From assembly GCA_964550935.1 (NCBI GenBank), contig CAZKBB010000004.1:15844-79843 (forward strand): a stretch of 64,000 bases of DNA. The letters are read 5' to 3'. How positions within the stretch are numbered: the stretch's first letter is position 1; every line of letters begins with the position of its first letter. The notes beneath the pieces were generated by a model that saw only the letters and a list, made by a program, of their open reading frames with translations, did no database searches and was not told where the DNA came from. Origin of the DNA: JBCBSP01 sp964550935. Its GTDB lineage: Bacteria; Pseudomonadota; Alphaproteobacteria; Caulobacterales; Maricaulaceae. Positions 1 through 9,200 of the stretch are shown here, in pieces. A program made the translations under genes and the position numbers.

Positions 1-460
1 CCCGGCCGTCGGAGGCGAGGTCGGCGACGCGTTGGCGCAGCGTGGTCTCCTCGCCCGCGGCCGAGCGCGCCTCGAAGTCGGCGAGCCCGTCGAGCAGGGC
101 CGAAGCCGGATCGCCGCCGGCCTCGGCCGGCGCGCCCAGATCGGCGAATTTCAGCATGGAGCTCAGCGCGGTGGTGGAGCCGTAGATCTTCGGCTTGCCC
201 CAGCCCGTCTCGCCCATGGGAGCCGCGTCGGCGCGCGGCGGCGTCTCCCACACGATGACCAGACCCGGATGGGCGCCGAACAGGCTGTCGGTTCGAGCCA
301 GGCGCGCTTCAGCGCGTTCGAGGCGCGCGCGCCAGACGGCACGCGCGCGCCTTGCGCCCTCGGTCAGGCGGAAGGCCCAGACCGAGGCGGCCACGCCGAA
401 GGCGACGGCGCCGCCGGTGACGATCAGGCTGGCGAGCTCCACCGGGGCCGGGGCGGCCAT
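1..460 (-). CDS. PAS-type sensor kinase, DivL-like, N-terminal part (partial)
   Basis: The reverse strand is open from an ATG at 458-460 to the window edge, giving 153 codons of a longer protein. It begins with a hydrophobic segment (about residues 7-28, LASLIVTGGAVAFGVAASVW) that looks like a single membrane anchor, followed by an Arg/Ala-rich helix and then a PAS-like stretch starting near SLFGAHPGLVIVW. The segment ALLDGLADFEAR followed by TTLRQRVADL resembles the region between PAS domains in alphaproteobacterial DivL-type kinases, which act in cell polarity and CckA/CtrA control. The kinase domains would lie outside the window, so the DivL assignment rests on N-terminal layout alone. It could be another membrane-anchored PAS kinase. 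Confidence 0.5.
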   Translation of the reverse strand, partial: MAAPAPVELASLIVTGGAVAFGVAASVWAFRLTEGARRARAVWRARLERAEARLARTDSLFGAHPGLVIVWETPPRADAAPMGETGWGKPKIYGSTTALSSMLKFADLGAPAEAGGDPASALLDGLADFEARSAAGEETTLRQRVADLASDGR

Positions 461-644
461 GGTTCGGGCATCCTTCCCGCGGGCGCTGAGCCGTCGAAAC
501 GTCACGCAGGGGCCCGCCTTCCTCCCTGCGCGAATCACGATTTTAACGGACGATCAAGAATCCGGCGACGCCTGAACGCCGCGGCTTGCGCACGGCTGTG
601 GACAAGCCCTCGAATACCGGCGTGAACAAAGGCGCTTTCGCCGC

Positions 645-1082
645 TCAGCGCAAGTAAACCTCGCCCATCAGGAACTCGAACAGAACCACGCAGCCCTCAA
701 GCGAGACGCCCTCGTCCAGCGGGCCGAAGCGCCAGTCGCGCACCGCACGCTCGGCCTCACGGTTGAAACTGCCCCCCGGCACGCCCCGGCTGACGCGCAC
801 GTTCGAGACCGCGCCCTCATCGGAGACGTCGAATTGCACCACCGCCCAGCCCTGGAGCCCGCGCGACCAGCCGCGGGCGGGGTAGTCGGGCAGCGGCGCG
901 GCGACCGCGCGCAGCGCCTGGCCGCGACACTGGGACGTGTCGGCCGCGCGCGCCACGTTCGGCGGCGTCGGCCGGTCGGACTGCGCAATGAACGGCCCGC
1001 GCTCGCGCGGGTCGGCGAGCGGGTTCGGCGCGCTGGCGCACGCAGAGACGATGAGAGCGCATAGAAGGGTCGCGATCCGCAT
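645..1082 (-). CDS. TonB C-terminal domain lipoprotein
   Basis: A 145-residue protein with a short lipoprotein signal (MRIATLLCALIVSAC; Cys at about residue 15 as lipobox cysteine) and a TonB C-terminal fold from about residue 60. The fold is shown by LPDYPARGWSRGLQGWAVVQF, then NVRVSR, then AERAVRDWRFGP. Unlike a true TonB it lacks an N-terminal membrane helix and a Pro-rich spacer, so it is probably an envelope-anchored TonB-C protein with an accessory role and not the main energy transducer. It is preceded by a palindromic repeat region and has no operon partner. Confidence 0.75.
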   Translation of the reverse strand: MRIATLLCALIVSACASAPNPLADPRERGPFIAQSDRPTPPNVARAADTSQCRGQALRAVAAPLPDYPARGWSRGLQGWAVVQFDVSDEGAVSNVRVSRGVPGGSFNREAERAVRDWRFGPLDEGVSLEGCVVLFEFLMGEVYLR

Positions 1083-1155
1083 GGCGGCGAAGGCTATCTA
1101 CGCCGCGCACCGCCGCAAGGGGCGCGTGCAGAGGGCGTGCTCCTCCGCGCCGCGG

Positions 1156-1237
1156 TCCCGGATCGATGCTGCGCAACGTCCGGGAATTCATGGATTGAGC
1201 GCTGAACTCCCGGACGCGGCGAAGCCGCGATCCGGGA
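1156..1237. repeat. Two adjacent palindromic elements with identical arms
   Basis: Arm TCCCGGA at 1156-1162 pairs with TCCGGGA at 1179-1185. The same arm pair recurs at 1208-1214 and 1231-1237, where an inner stem CGCGGC/GCCGCG with a GAA loop makes a hairpin of 13 bp with one bulged A. They lie between the TonB-C gene and the 3' end of the HMG-CoA reductase gene. The second could terminate reductase transcription. Two copies with the same arms and different centres look more like a dispersed intergenic palindromic element. Confidence 0.6.
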
Positions 1238-1258
1238 CCTCGGGGCGGACGAGCGCGC

Positions 1259-2467
1259 CTACCGGTTGCGCCCCAGCCGGTCGTGGCTCTCCACCCAGTC
1301 TCCGGCGACCGCGGCCCCGGCGAGGCTGACCTCGCCGGCGAGCACGGTCGCGGCGCAGATCTCGATGAAGCGTCCCACTTTGCCCTCGCCGCGGCAGCCC
1401 AGCACGTCGAGGCACTCGCCTTGCGTGGGTAGCCCCGTCCCGCCGCCGAACGTCGCCACGATCAGCGCAGGCAGGGTGATCGACCAGTAATAGGCCGGCT
1501 CGCCCGTCTCGGGATCGTCCTCCACGCGCACATAGGTGATCGCGGCGTGGCTTTCGGCGACGTTGGCCGCGTCCTGCCCTGTCGCGATGAACAGCGCGGC
1601 GAGCGCGTTGGCCGCGTGCATGCCGTTATTGGCCGATCCGGCCATGACCGAGCCCGCGAACGAGTTCAGCCGCGCCCGAAACAACTCCGCCGCGGGCGCG
1701 CCGACCCGCTCGCGCAGCACCCGGTCGGGGATGCGGGCCTCGGCGATGACGCGCGCGCCGCGCGAGTGCAGCACGTTCAGCTGGGAGTGCTTCTTGTCGG
1801 TGTCCATCGCCCCGGAGAGCGTGTAGCGCGCCCCGCCCGGGTGATGGTCCGCGATCCAACGGCACGCCGCGTCCGCGGCCTTGCCGGCCATGTTCTGACC
1901 GGCCGCGTCGCCGGTCTCGAAGTTGAAGCGCACATGGAGCATCGGGCCGACCGCATAGCGCTCCAGATGGGAGAGCCTGGCCACCGACGAGCTCGCTTCG
2001 GCCGCCGCGCGCACCCCGTCCATGTTCTGACCGAGCCAGGCGGAGAAGTCCCGCGCCCCGCGCGCGTCATCGAAGTGGAAGACCGGCGCGCGCTGCATGT
2101 AGCGCTCGTGGATCGTGGTCTTCACCCCGCCGGCCTCGGTCAGGATGCGCATGCCACGGTTATAGCTGGCGACCAGCGTGCCTTCCGCGGTGGCGAGCGG
2201 CACGTAGACGTCCTCATCGAGATGTTCGCCGCGCACTCTCAAGGGTCCGGCGAGCCCGATCGGGACCTGGGCCGCGCCGATGAAGTTCTCCACATTGCCG
2301 CGCGCGGCCTCGGGGTCGAAGGAGTAGGCGCCGACATGGCTGAGCCGGGCGCCGGACTTGGCCTCGACGAAGGCGCGGCGCTCATCGGCGATCTCGCGCG
2401 TGTAGTCGTTCTCAGTCGAGCGCGGCACGCGCTCGCGCACGTCGTTGGGTCGCGGGCGATCGGTCAC
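1259..2467 (-). CDS. Hydroxymethylglutaryl-CoA reductase, class I-like
   Basis: A 402-residue HMG-CoA reductase, which reduces HMG-CoA to mevalonate. The substrate-binding stretch reads ENFIGAAQVPIGLAGP then ATAEGTLVASYNRG, which matches class I (ATTEGCLVASTNRG) and not class II. The cofactor loop is GDAAGQNM, catalytic Lys is in TDKKHSQLN, catalytic Asp in GQDAANV, the Gly-rich loop is FGGGTGLPTQ, and a C-terminal His lies in ESHDRLGRNR in the place of the catalytic histidine. There is no membrane domain. Its start lies 2 bp after the end of the DUF2855 gene, so the two are co-transcribed. No other mevalonate-pathway gene is in the window, though a type 2 Idi is present at 52842-53879. Confidence 0.9.
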   Translation of the reverse strand: MTDRPRPNDVRERVPRSTENDYTREIADERRAFVEAKSGARLSHVGAYSFDPEAARGNVENFIGAAQVPIGLAGPLRVRGEHLDEDVYVPLATAEGTLVASYNRGMRILTEAGGVKTTIHERYMQRAPVFHFDDARGARDFSAWLGQNMDGVRAAAEASSSVARLSHLERYAVGPMLHVRFNFETGDAAGQNMAGKAADAACRWIADHHPGGARYTLSGAMDTDKKHSQLNVLHSRGARVIAEARIPDRVLRERVGAPAAELFRARLNSFAGSVMAGSANNGMHAANALAALFIATGQDAANVAESHAAITYVRVEDDPETGEPAYYWSITLPALIVATFGGGTGLPTQGECLDVLGCRGEGKVGRFIEICAATVLAGEVSLAGAAVAGDWVESHDRLGRNR

Positions 2468-2469
2468 GA

Positions 2470-3558
2470 TCAGGCCGCCTCGACGCTGATCGCGGCCGAG
2501 GCCGGCGCTTGGTTGGCGACGAGTTGTCGGTAGGCTTCAAGCGCGCCGTCGGCGCCGTCCATCTCCACGGTGTCGAACAGGGCGTGCGCCGCCTCTGAAA
2601 AGCCCGCCCAGGCGGTGGAATAGCGGCGCGCAAACTCAGCCCCGCCCCACTCGGCGATGCGTTTCGCGGCGTGGTCTGGCGCGAAGAAGAAGACCGGCTT
2701 CGGCCCGGGCAGGTCGCGCGCCGGGGCCGACGCCTCCCAGTGCGCCGCGCCGACGCGGATATTCGCGGCGAGCCGGTCGCCGAGCGCGCCGTGCACGGCC
2801 GCGTTCACGCCCGCATCGCCGGCGAAGTCGATCAGGATGCGCTTCGGCTCGGGGCCGAGCCCGGCGAGGTCGTCATAGAGCGCAATCGTATCGTAGAAGC
2901 CGGTGCGCTCGACGAAGGGTTTCGAGCGCGGCGAGGTCATCGCCTCGATGTCCACGCCCTCCGGCCGGTCCGCGCCCAGACACCAGGCGAGCGCGAGCGC
3001 GGTCTTGCTCGACGCGCTCGTCAGGCTGACGCGCTTCGCGCCCTCGAAGCCGATCTCGCGCAGATGCAGATCGATCAGCCAGCTGGTCAGGAAGAGCGGC
3101 TGGAGCGCCTGCTGGAACTGTTCGCGGTCAGGGTCGTAGGCCGGGTCGCCGGAACAGCGGCGATACTGGTTGTAGGCGGCCGGCAGCTCGGCGCGGTGCG
3201 CGCTGGCGTCGATGAAGCCCCCCGGCGTGATCTTCACCGGCTGGACGATGAGTTTGTCGGCGGCGGGGAAATAGCCGTAGATGCGCTCGCCGGTCTCAAG
3301 CCCCTCGACGGTGGTCTCGGCGACCTCGGCGAAGCCCCAGACCGGCAGGCGCCCGCCGTCCTCGGCGGGGAAGAAATCCCAGTAGCGCATCGCCTCGCCG
3401 AACACGGCGTAGGTGATGTTGTTGGCCGTCAGCGCGAAGCGGCGCACCGCGAGGCGGACCTCGCCCGGCTGAAGCGCGCGCGGCGCGGTCTCCGCCAGAA
3501 AGGCCCGAGTGATGTCGCCCTTGTCGATGCTCAACGCCCAGCCCATGGCCGACCTCAT
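2470..3558 (-). CDS. DUF2855 family protein
   Basis: A 362-residue member of DUF2855, a family distantly related to medium-chain dehydrogenases/reductases, with no established reaction. Family features seen are the opening LAVRRFALTANNITYAVFGEAMRYWDFFP, then GRLPVWGFAEV, FFLTSWL-type segment LFLTSWLID, and SLTSASSKTALALAW in the position of a nucleotide-binding loop. The start could be the ATG at 3558 or the ATG at 3546 (MGWALSIDK). It is immediately upstream of HMG-CoA reductase with a 2-bp gap, so it may work on the same or a related thioester or aldehyde. That role is inference only. Confidence 0.85.
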   Translation of the reverse strand: MRSAMGWALSIDKGDITRAFLAETAPRALQPGEVRLAVRRFALTANNITYAVFGEAMRYWDFFPAEDGGRLPVWGFAEVAETTVEGLETGERIYGYFPAADKLIVQPVKITPGGFIDASAHRAELPAAYNQYRRCSGDPAYDPDREQFQQALQPLFLTSWLIDLHLREIGFEGAKRVSLTSASSKTALALAWCLGADRPEGVDIEAMTSPRSKPFVERTGFYDTIALYDDLAGLGPEPKRILIDFAGDAGVNAAVHGALGDRLAANIRVGAAHWEASAPARDLPGPKPVFFFAPDHAAKRIAEWGGAEFARRYSTAWAGFSEAAHALFDTVEMDGADGALEAYRQLVANQAPASAAISVEAA

Positions 3559-3698
3559 GCGTTCGCTGCGTATGGGCCGGGGAGGGTCCCCGTCTTCGCC
3601 TGCGCGCGCAAGCCGTGCCTGCGCCTTTTGCGCGTGCGTGAAATCGTCTAAGACGCGCGCTCGCCCGAGACGCCCACGCCTGTGCCGGACCCGCCGCC

Positions 3699-6290
3699 AT
3701 GAAAGCCTTTCCCAAGAAGTACAAGCCCGCCGAGGCCGAAGCCGCCTGCGCCGCGCGCTGGGCCGAGGACGAGGCGTTCCGCTGGGACCAGGACGCGCTG
3801 GCCGGTCAGGACTACGTCATCGACACCCCGCCCCCGACCGTGTCCGGCACGCTCCATGTGGGCCACGTGTACTCCTACACCCAGGCCGACATCATGGCCC
3901 GCTATATGCGCATGAGCGGCCGCAACGTGCTCTACCCGATCGGCTGGGACGACAACGGCCTGCCGACCGAGCGCCTGGTGGAGAAGGTCAAGAAGGTTCG
4001 CGGCGGGACGATGCCGCGCGAGGACTTCGTCGCCCTGTGCCGCGAGGTCATCCCCGAGTACGAGCAGCAGTTCCGCGACCTGTTCACCCGCCTCGCCCTT
4101 TCGGTGGACTGGAGCCGGGAATATCAGACCATCTCCGACGAAAGCCGCACGGTCTCCCAGCTCTCCTTCATCGACCTGTTCCGCAAGGGTCTTCTGGAGC
4201 GGCGCATGGAGCCCACGCTGTGGGATCCGGCCGACCGCACCGCGATCGCCCAGGCCGAGGTCGAGGAGATCGAGCGCGAGGGCAAGCTGAACCACATCCC
4301 CTTCGAGATCGAAGGCGGCGGCGAGCCGGCCGTGATCGCCACGACGCGCCCTGAGCTGATCGGCGGATGCGGCGCGCTGATGATCCACCCCGACCACCCG
4401 CGCGCGGGCGAGCTGATCGGCAAGCGCGCGATCACCCCGCTCTACAAAGTCCCCGTCCCGATCCTGGCCGAAGACACGGTCGACCCGGAGAAGGGCACCG
4501 GGATCGTGATGTGCTGCACCTTCGGCGACGTCACAGACATCCAGTGGTGGCGCGCCCACAAACTGCCCCTGCGCCTGGTGATCGACCAGGCCGGCAAGAT
4601 GGCCGAGGCCCTGCCGATCGGCTCCGACGACTGGCCGACCCTGGACGCCGAGGAGGCCGACGCCACGGTCAAGGCGCTCGCCGGTCTGAAGGCGGCCAAG
4701 GCCAAAGAGGCGATCCTGGAGATGCTTCAGGCGCGCGGTCTGGTCCTGAAGCAGGAGACCACCCACCAGGTGATCCCGGTCGCGGAGCGTTCGGGCGCGC
4801 CGCTGGAGATCATCGTCACGCCGCAATGGTTCATCCGCACGCTCGACTTCAAGGATCAGATCCTGGCCAAGGGCCGCGAGATCACGTGGAAGCCGGAATA
4901 TATGCGCCAGCGCTTCGAAAGCTGGGTCGAGGGGCTGAAGTGGGACTGGTCGATCTCGCGCCAGCGCCATTTCGGCGTGCCGCTGCCGGTCTGGTATTCG
5001 CGCCGGCCCGGCGAGGAGGGGAAAATCCTCGTCGCCGATCCGGACCAGCTGCCGGTCGATCCCACGACCGACCTGCCCGCCGGCTACGCCGCCGACGAGG
5101 TGGAGCGCGAAAGCGACGTCATGGACACCTGGGCCACCTCGTCGGTCTCGCCGCAGCTGGTCACGCGCACGGTGTCGGACGAGCTGGGCCTCGACCACGA
5201 GGCGCATTCACGCCTGTTCCCGATGAGCCTGAGACCCCAGGCCCACGAGATCATCCGCACCTGGGCCTTCTACACCATCGTCAAGGCGCTTCATCACCAG
5301 AACGATTTGCCCTGGCGCACGATCGCCATCTCCGGCTGGTGCCTGGCCGGGGACGGGGAGAAGATGTCCAAGTCCAAGGGCAACGTCGTCGACCCGATCA
5401 AGCTGTTGGACGAGTACGGCGCCGACGTGGTCCGCTACTGGACCGGCACCTCAAGGCTCGGCCACGACACGGTTCTGTCCCAGAACACGCTCCAGCAGGG
5501 CAAGCGCCTGGTCAACAAGCTGTGGAACGCGGTCAAGCTGGCCCATTTCGCGCTCAATGACGCCGGCGCGCCGGTCGAGGTCACCACGCCGAAGGGCGAT
5601 ATCGAGTCCGGCGCGGTCAGCCATCCGCTCGACCGCTGGCTTCTGTCCAAGCTCGCCGACACGGTGCGCCGGGCCACCGACGCCTTCGAGGCCTATGAGT
5701 ACGCCCAGGCGCTGCGCGCGATCGAGGATTTCTTCTGGCGCACCTATTGCGACAACTATCTGGAGATCGTTAAGCGGCGCACGCGCTTTGACGGCTCGCC
5801 GAACGCCGAGCAGCAATCCGCGCTGATTACGCTCGCCCACGCGTCGGACGCGCTGGTGCGCCTGTTCGCGCCCTTCCTGCCTTATGTCACCGACATGCTG
5901 CACGACATCATGACCGGGCAGGGCGACACGCCCGTGCGCACCATCCACGCGCGCGGCGCCTGGCCGAGCCTGGACGATCAGGCCGAGACCGGGCTGTTCG
6001 CGGCCGAGGGCGAGGCGTTCGTGGCGATCCTGGCCGGCGCGCGCAAGGTGAAGTCCGAGCTTCAGGTCTCGCCCAAGGCGCCGGTGGAGACCCTCGCCGT
6101 GATCGCCGAGGGCGCTGACAGCGTCGAGGCGCTGATCGGACCGACCGCGCAGGACCTCGCCGCGGTGATGAGCGCGGGCGAGGTCACCCTCGCCGCCGCC
6201 GCCCCGGCCGGCGCGAACCAGGCCCTGTCGCCGGAGGATGACCGCTTCACGGTGGCGCTGGTGATGGCCGATCAGGCCGAGGCCGGTTAG
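3699..6290 (+). CDS. valS: Valine--tRNA ligase, actinobacterial/archaeal type
   Basis: An 863-residue class I aminoacyl-tRNA synthetase. The HIGH motif is HVGH inside DTPPPTVSGTLHVGHVYSYT, the KMSKS loop is KMSKSKGNVVDP, and the editing domain and anticodon-binding domain follow in normal order. The phrases YPIGWDDNGLPTERLVEK and PPPTVSGTLHVGH match the actinobacterial/archaeal ValRS lineage (also found in Rickettsia). The E. coli type reads PPPNVTGSLHMGH and is about 950 residues with a C-terminal coiled coil; here that arm is short or missing. It is convergent with the PAS kinase gene and the two stop codons overlap (6287-6290). It is divergent from DUF2855. Confidence 0.97.
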   Translation: MKAFPKKYKPAEAEAACAARWAEDEAFRWDQDALAGQDYVIDTPPPTVSGTLHVGHVYSYTQADIMARYMRMSGRNVLYPIGWDDNGLPTERLVEKVKKVRGGTMPREDFVALCREVIPEYEQQFRDLFTRLALSVDWSREYQTISDESRTVSQLSFIDLFRKGLLERRMEPTLWDPADRTAIAQAEVEEIEREGKLNHIPFEIEGGGEPAVIATTRPELIGGCGALMIHPDHPRAGELIGKRAITPLYKVPVPILAEDTVDPEKGTGIVMCCTFGDVTDIQWWRAHKLPLRLVIDQAGKMAEALPIGSDDWPTLDAEEADATVKALAGLKAAKAKEAILEMLQARGLVLKQETTHQVIPVAERSGAPLEIIVTPQWFIRTLDFKDQILAKGREITWKPEYMRQRFESWVEGLKWDWSISRQRHFGVPLPVWYSRRPGEEGKILVADPDQLPVDPTTDLPAGYAADEVERESDVMDTWATSSVSPQLVTRTVSDELGLDHEAHSRLFPMSLRPQAHEIIRTWAFYTIVKALHHQNDLPWRTIAISGWCLAGDGEKMSKSKGNVVDPIKLLDEYGADVVRYWTGTSRLGHDTVLSQNTLQQGKRLVNKLWNAVKLAHFALNDAGAPVEVTTPKGDIESGAVSHPLDRWLLSKLADTVRRATDAFEAYEYAQALRAIEDFFWRTYCDNYLEIVKRRTRFDGSPNAEQQSALITLAHASDALVRLFAPFLPYVTDMLHDIMTGQGDTPVRTIHARGAWPSLDDQAETGLFAAEGEAFVAILAGARKVKSELQVSPKAPVETLAVIAEGADSVEALIGPTAQDLAAVMSAGEVTLAAAAPAGANQALSPEDDRFTVALVMADQAEAG

Positions 6291-9200
6291 GCGGCGGCTT
6301 CGCTCGCGCCGGCGCGCGCGGCGGGCAGGGTGAAATGGAAGCGCGCGCCCTCGCCGGGCGTGCTCTCCACCCAGATCTCGCCGCCATGGCGCTCAACGAC
6401 CTGCTGGCAGATGGCCAGACCGATGCCGGTGCCCTCGTAATCCTCGCGCCCGTGCAGGCGCTGGAACGGAGCGAAGATCTTCTCCGCGAAGGCCTCGTCG
6501 AGCCCGATGCCGTCATCGGCGACGGTGAAGCGCCAGCGATCCTCGTCGCGCTCGGCCGTCACTTCGATGCGCGGGCCATCGCCCTTGCGATATTTCAGCG
6601 CGTTCGAGATCAGGTTCTGGAGCAGCAGACGCAACAGCGCCGGGTCGCCTTCGACCATCGGCAGATCGCCCACGCGCACGTCCGCCTGACACTCCGCGAT
6701 GGGTAGACCCAGCGCCTCGAGCACCTCGGTCGCCATCGCTGAGAGATCGACCGCGACCCGCTCCATCTCCCGGCTCGAGGTGCGCGCATAGGCGAGCAAG
6801 TCCTCGATCAGACCGCGCATGCGCCCGGCCGCGTCGACAAGATAGTCGAGACTGCGCTCGCCCTCCGGGTCCAGCTTCGCGCCGTAGCGCCGGCGCACCA
6901 GGCTGGCGAAGGCGGAGATCTTGCGCAGGGGCTCCTGCAGGTCGTGCGAGGCGACCGCGGCGAACCGGTCGAGCTCGCGATTCGTGCGCTCCAGCTCGCC
7001 GGCGTGGCGCTGCAGCGCGCGTTCGGCGGCGAGCTTGTCGGTCACGTCGACCAGAATGGCGTGGGACTTCAGCGGCTCGCCCGCCGCGTCGCGCTCCAGG
7101 CGGGCCGACAGGAGGACGTCGATCACGGCGCCGTCCTTGCGCACCATCTCGTAGTGCACGTCGGTGCAGACCCCGTCGCGCCAGAAGGCCGGCAGCACCT
7201 CCTCGATCGCGCGTCGGGCGCTCTGTTCGGTCAGGAAGTCCGACGAGCGCCGCCCGATCACCTCGTCGCGCTGATAGCCCATGTGCTTGAGCCAGTAATC
7301 GGAGACCTGGACGATCGCGCCGGTCATGTCGATCGAGTGCATCATCGCCGGCGTCTGGCGATAGATGGCCTCCAGCCGCCCGCTCTCCTCGCGCAGCGCC
7401 TCGGCGAGGCGGCGCTCCGGGGAGATGTCCACGACCACGCCGGCCGAGCGCAGCGCGGACCCGTCCTCGGCGAACGCGGTCGGGCGGCCCTGCGCGCGCA
7501 CCCAGCGCCAGCCGTCCGGCGCGCGCATGCGGAATTCGAATGCGGGATAGGTCTCCCCGCGCCCCAGACGCAGATGCGCCTCGCGCGTCAGGCCGCGATC
7601 CTCGGGATGGACGATGGCGCGCCATTCCTCCGGGCTGACCTCAGCATCGTCGAGCGAGTGATCGAACCATTTCAGCACCTCGCCCTTCACCGACTGGACG
7701 CCGGTGCGGTGGTCGTAGAGCCAGATCCCCACCACGCCGGCGTGGATCGCGTCCTCCAGGTCGCGCTCGCGTGAAACCAGCTCGGCCTTGAGCGACTCGG
7801 TCTCGGTGGCGTCGATCGACACCCCGACCGCGCGCAGGGGCGTTCCGTCCACGTCCCGGCGCACGACCCGGCCGGTCGAGCGCATGGTGCGCCATTCCCC
7901 GAGCGCCGGCGCCCAGACGCGGTATACGGTCGTACACGGCCGATCGCCTGAGGTGAGGTAAGCCTCACGCGCCTCACTCAGCGCTACGCGGTCGTCAGGA
8001 TGAACATGGTCCAGCCACTCGTCCATCGAGCGCGCGAGGCGTGCATCCTCGCAGCCGTGCAACCGCGTGACCAGAGCGCCGGTTGAGATGTTGCGCCCGT
8101 TCACCAGATCCATTTCCCAAAAGGCGAGATCGCCGGCTTGGGCGGCGCGGTCGATCAGCTCGCGGCTTTCTTCAAGCGCGGCCTCCATGCGCCGCGCTTC
8201 GCTGATGTCGGAGATGAACCCGGCTGCGCGCAGCGGCGCGCCGTCGGCGTCCTGAACAAAAGCGCGCCCGCGCAACTGCAGCCAGCGATAGTCGCCCGCC
8301 TCGGCCCGGATGCGGTAGACCGCCTCGACCGTTTCGCCGGAGGCGAGCCCGACCGTGGCCGCGTCCATCTCGCCTTCTTCGCCCGCGTGAAGGCGCGCGC
8401 GCCAGTCCTCGATCGGGAGGACGGCCTCGTGCTCGCCGAGCCCGAGCCGGCGCACCACGGCGCCGGTGAGGGTCAGCTCGCGCACCTTGAAGTCATAGCT
8501 CCACGCGCTGAGTCCAGCCGCGTCGACCGCCTCGCGCAGCATGATGTCGCGCGAGAAGCCCCGCGGCGCGCCGCTCGCATCAGCGAGGTCATAGCCGAAG
8601 CCCGCAGCCCGCACGCCCGGCCGCGACGGGTCCTCGACCAGGCGGCGACCGAAGCTGCGCCGGCGGACCCAACCGCGATCCTCGTCTTTGTAACGGTAGA
8701 GCTCGTCGAACCGTCCGCCGAACTGCAAGCCCATGAACGCGGAATAGACGCGCTCCACGTCGTCGGGATGCAGGCGGGCGCGCCACGCTTCCGGGTCGAA
8801 CGCCCCCTCATCGGCGGAGAAGTCGTACTCCCACGATTCAAGCCGCGCGCCGGAGATCGCTGCGTCAAGCCGCTCCTGAAGCGCGGCGAGCCTCCCTTCG
8901 AGCGCGCGCTCCTCGGTGATGTCTCGGGCCACGCCGGTGACCCGTGAGGCGCGCCCGTCCTCGCCGCGCGCCGCTGCGTGCATTTCCAGGCGCAGCCAAC
9001 GCGTCTCGTGGCCTTCAAGCGCGACGCGGCAGGCGACAGCGGATGCGCCGCGCCCTTCGGCTTGAAGCGCTTCAAGCGCGGCCTGGACGGCCGCGCGGTC
9101 GTCGCGGTGCAGAGCGCGCAGCCAGTCAGAGCGTGTCGCCGCGCCGTCGGAGCCGGCGCCGAGAAAATCCGTGAGGCATCCCGAGACGAGCCCGTCGCCG

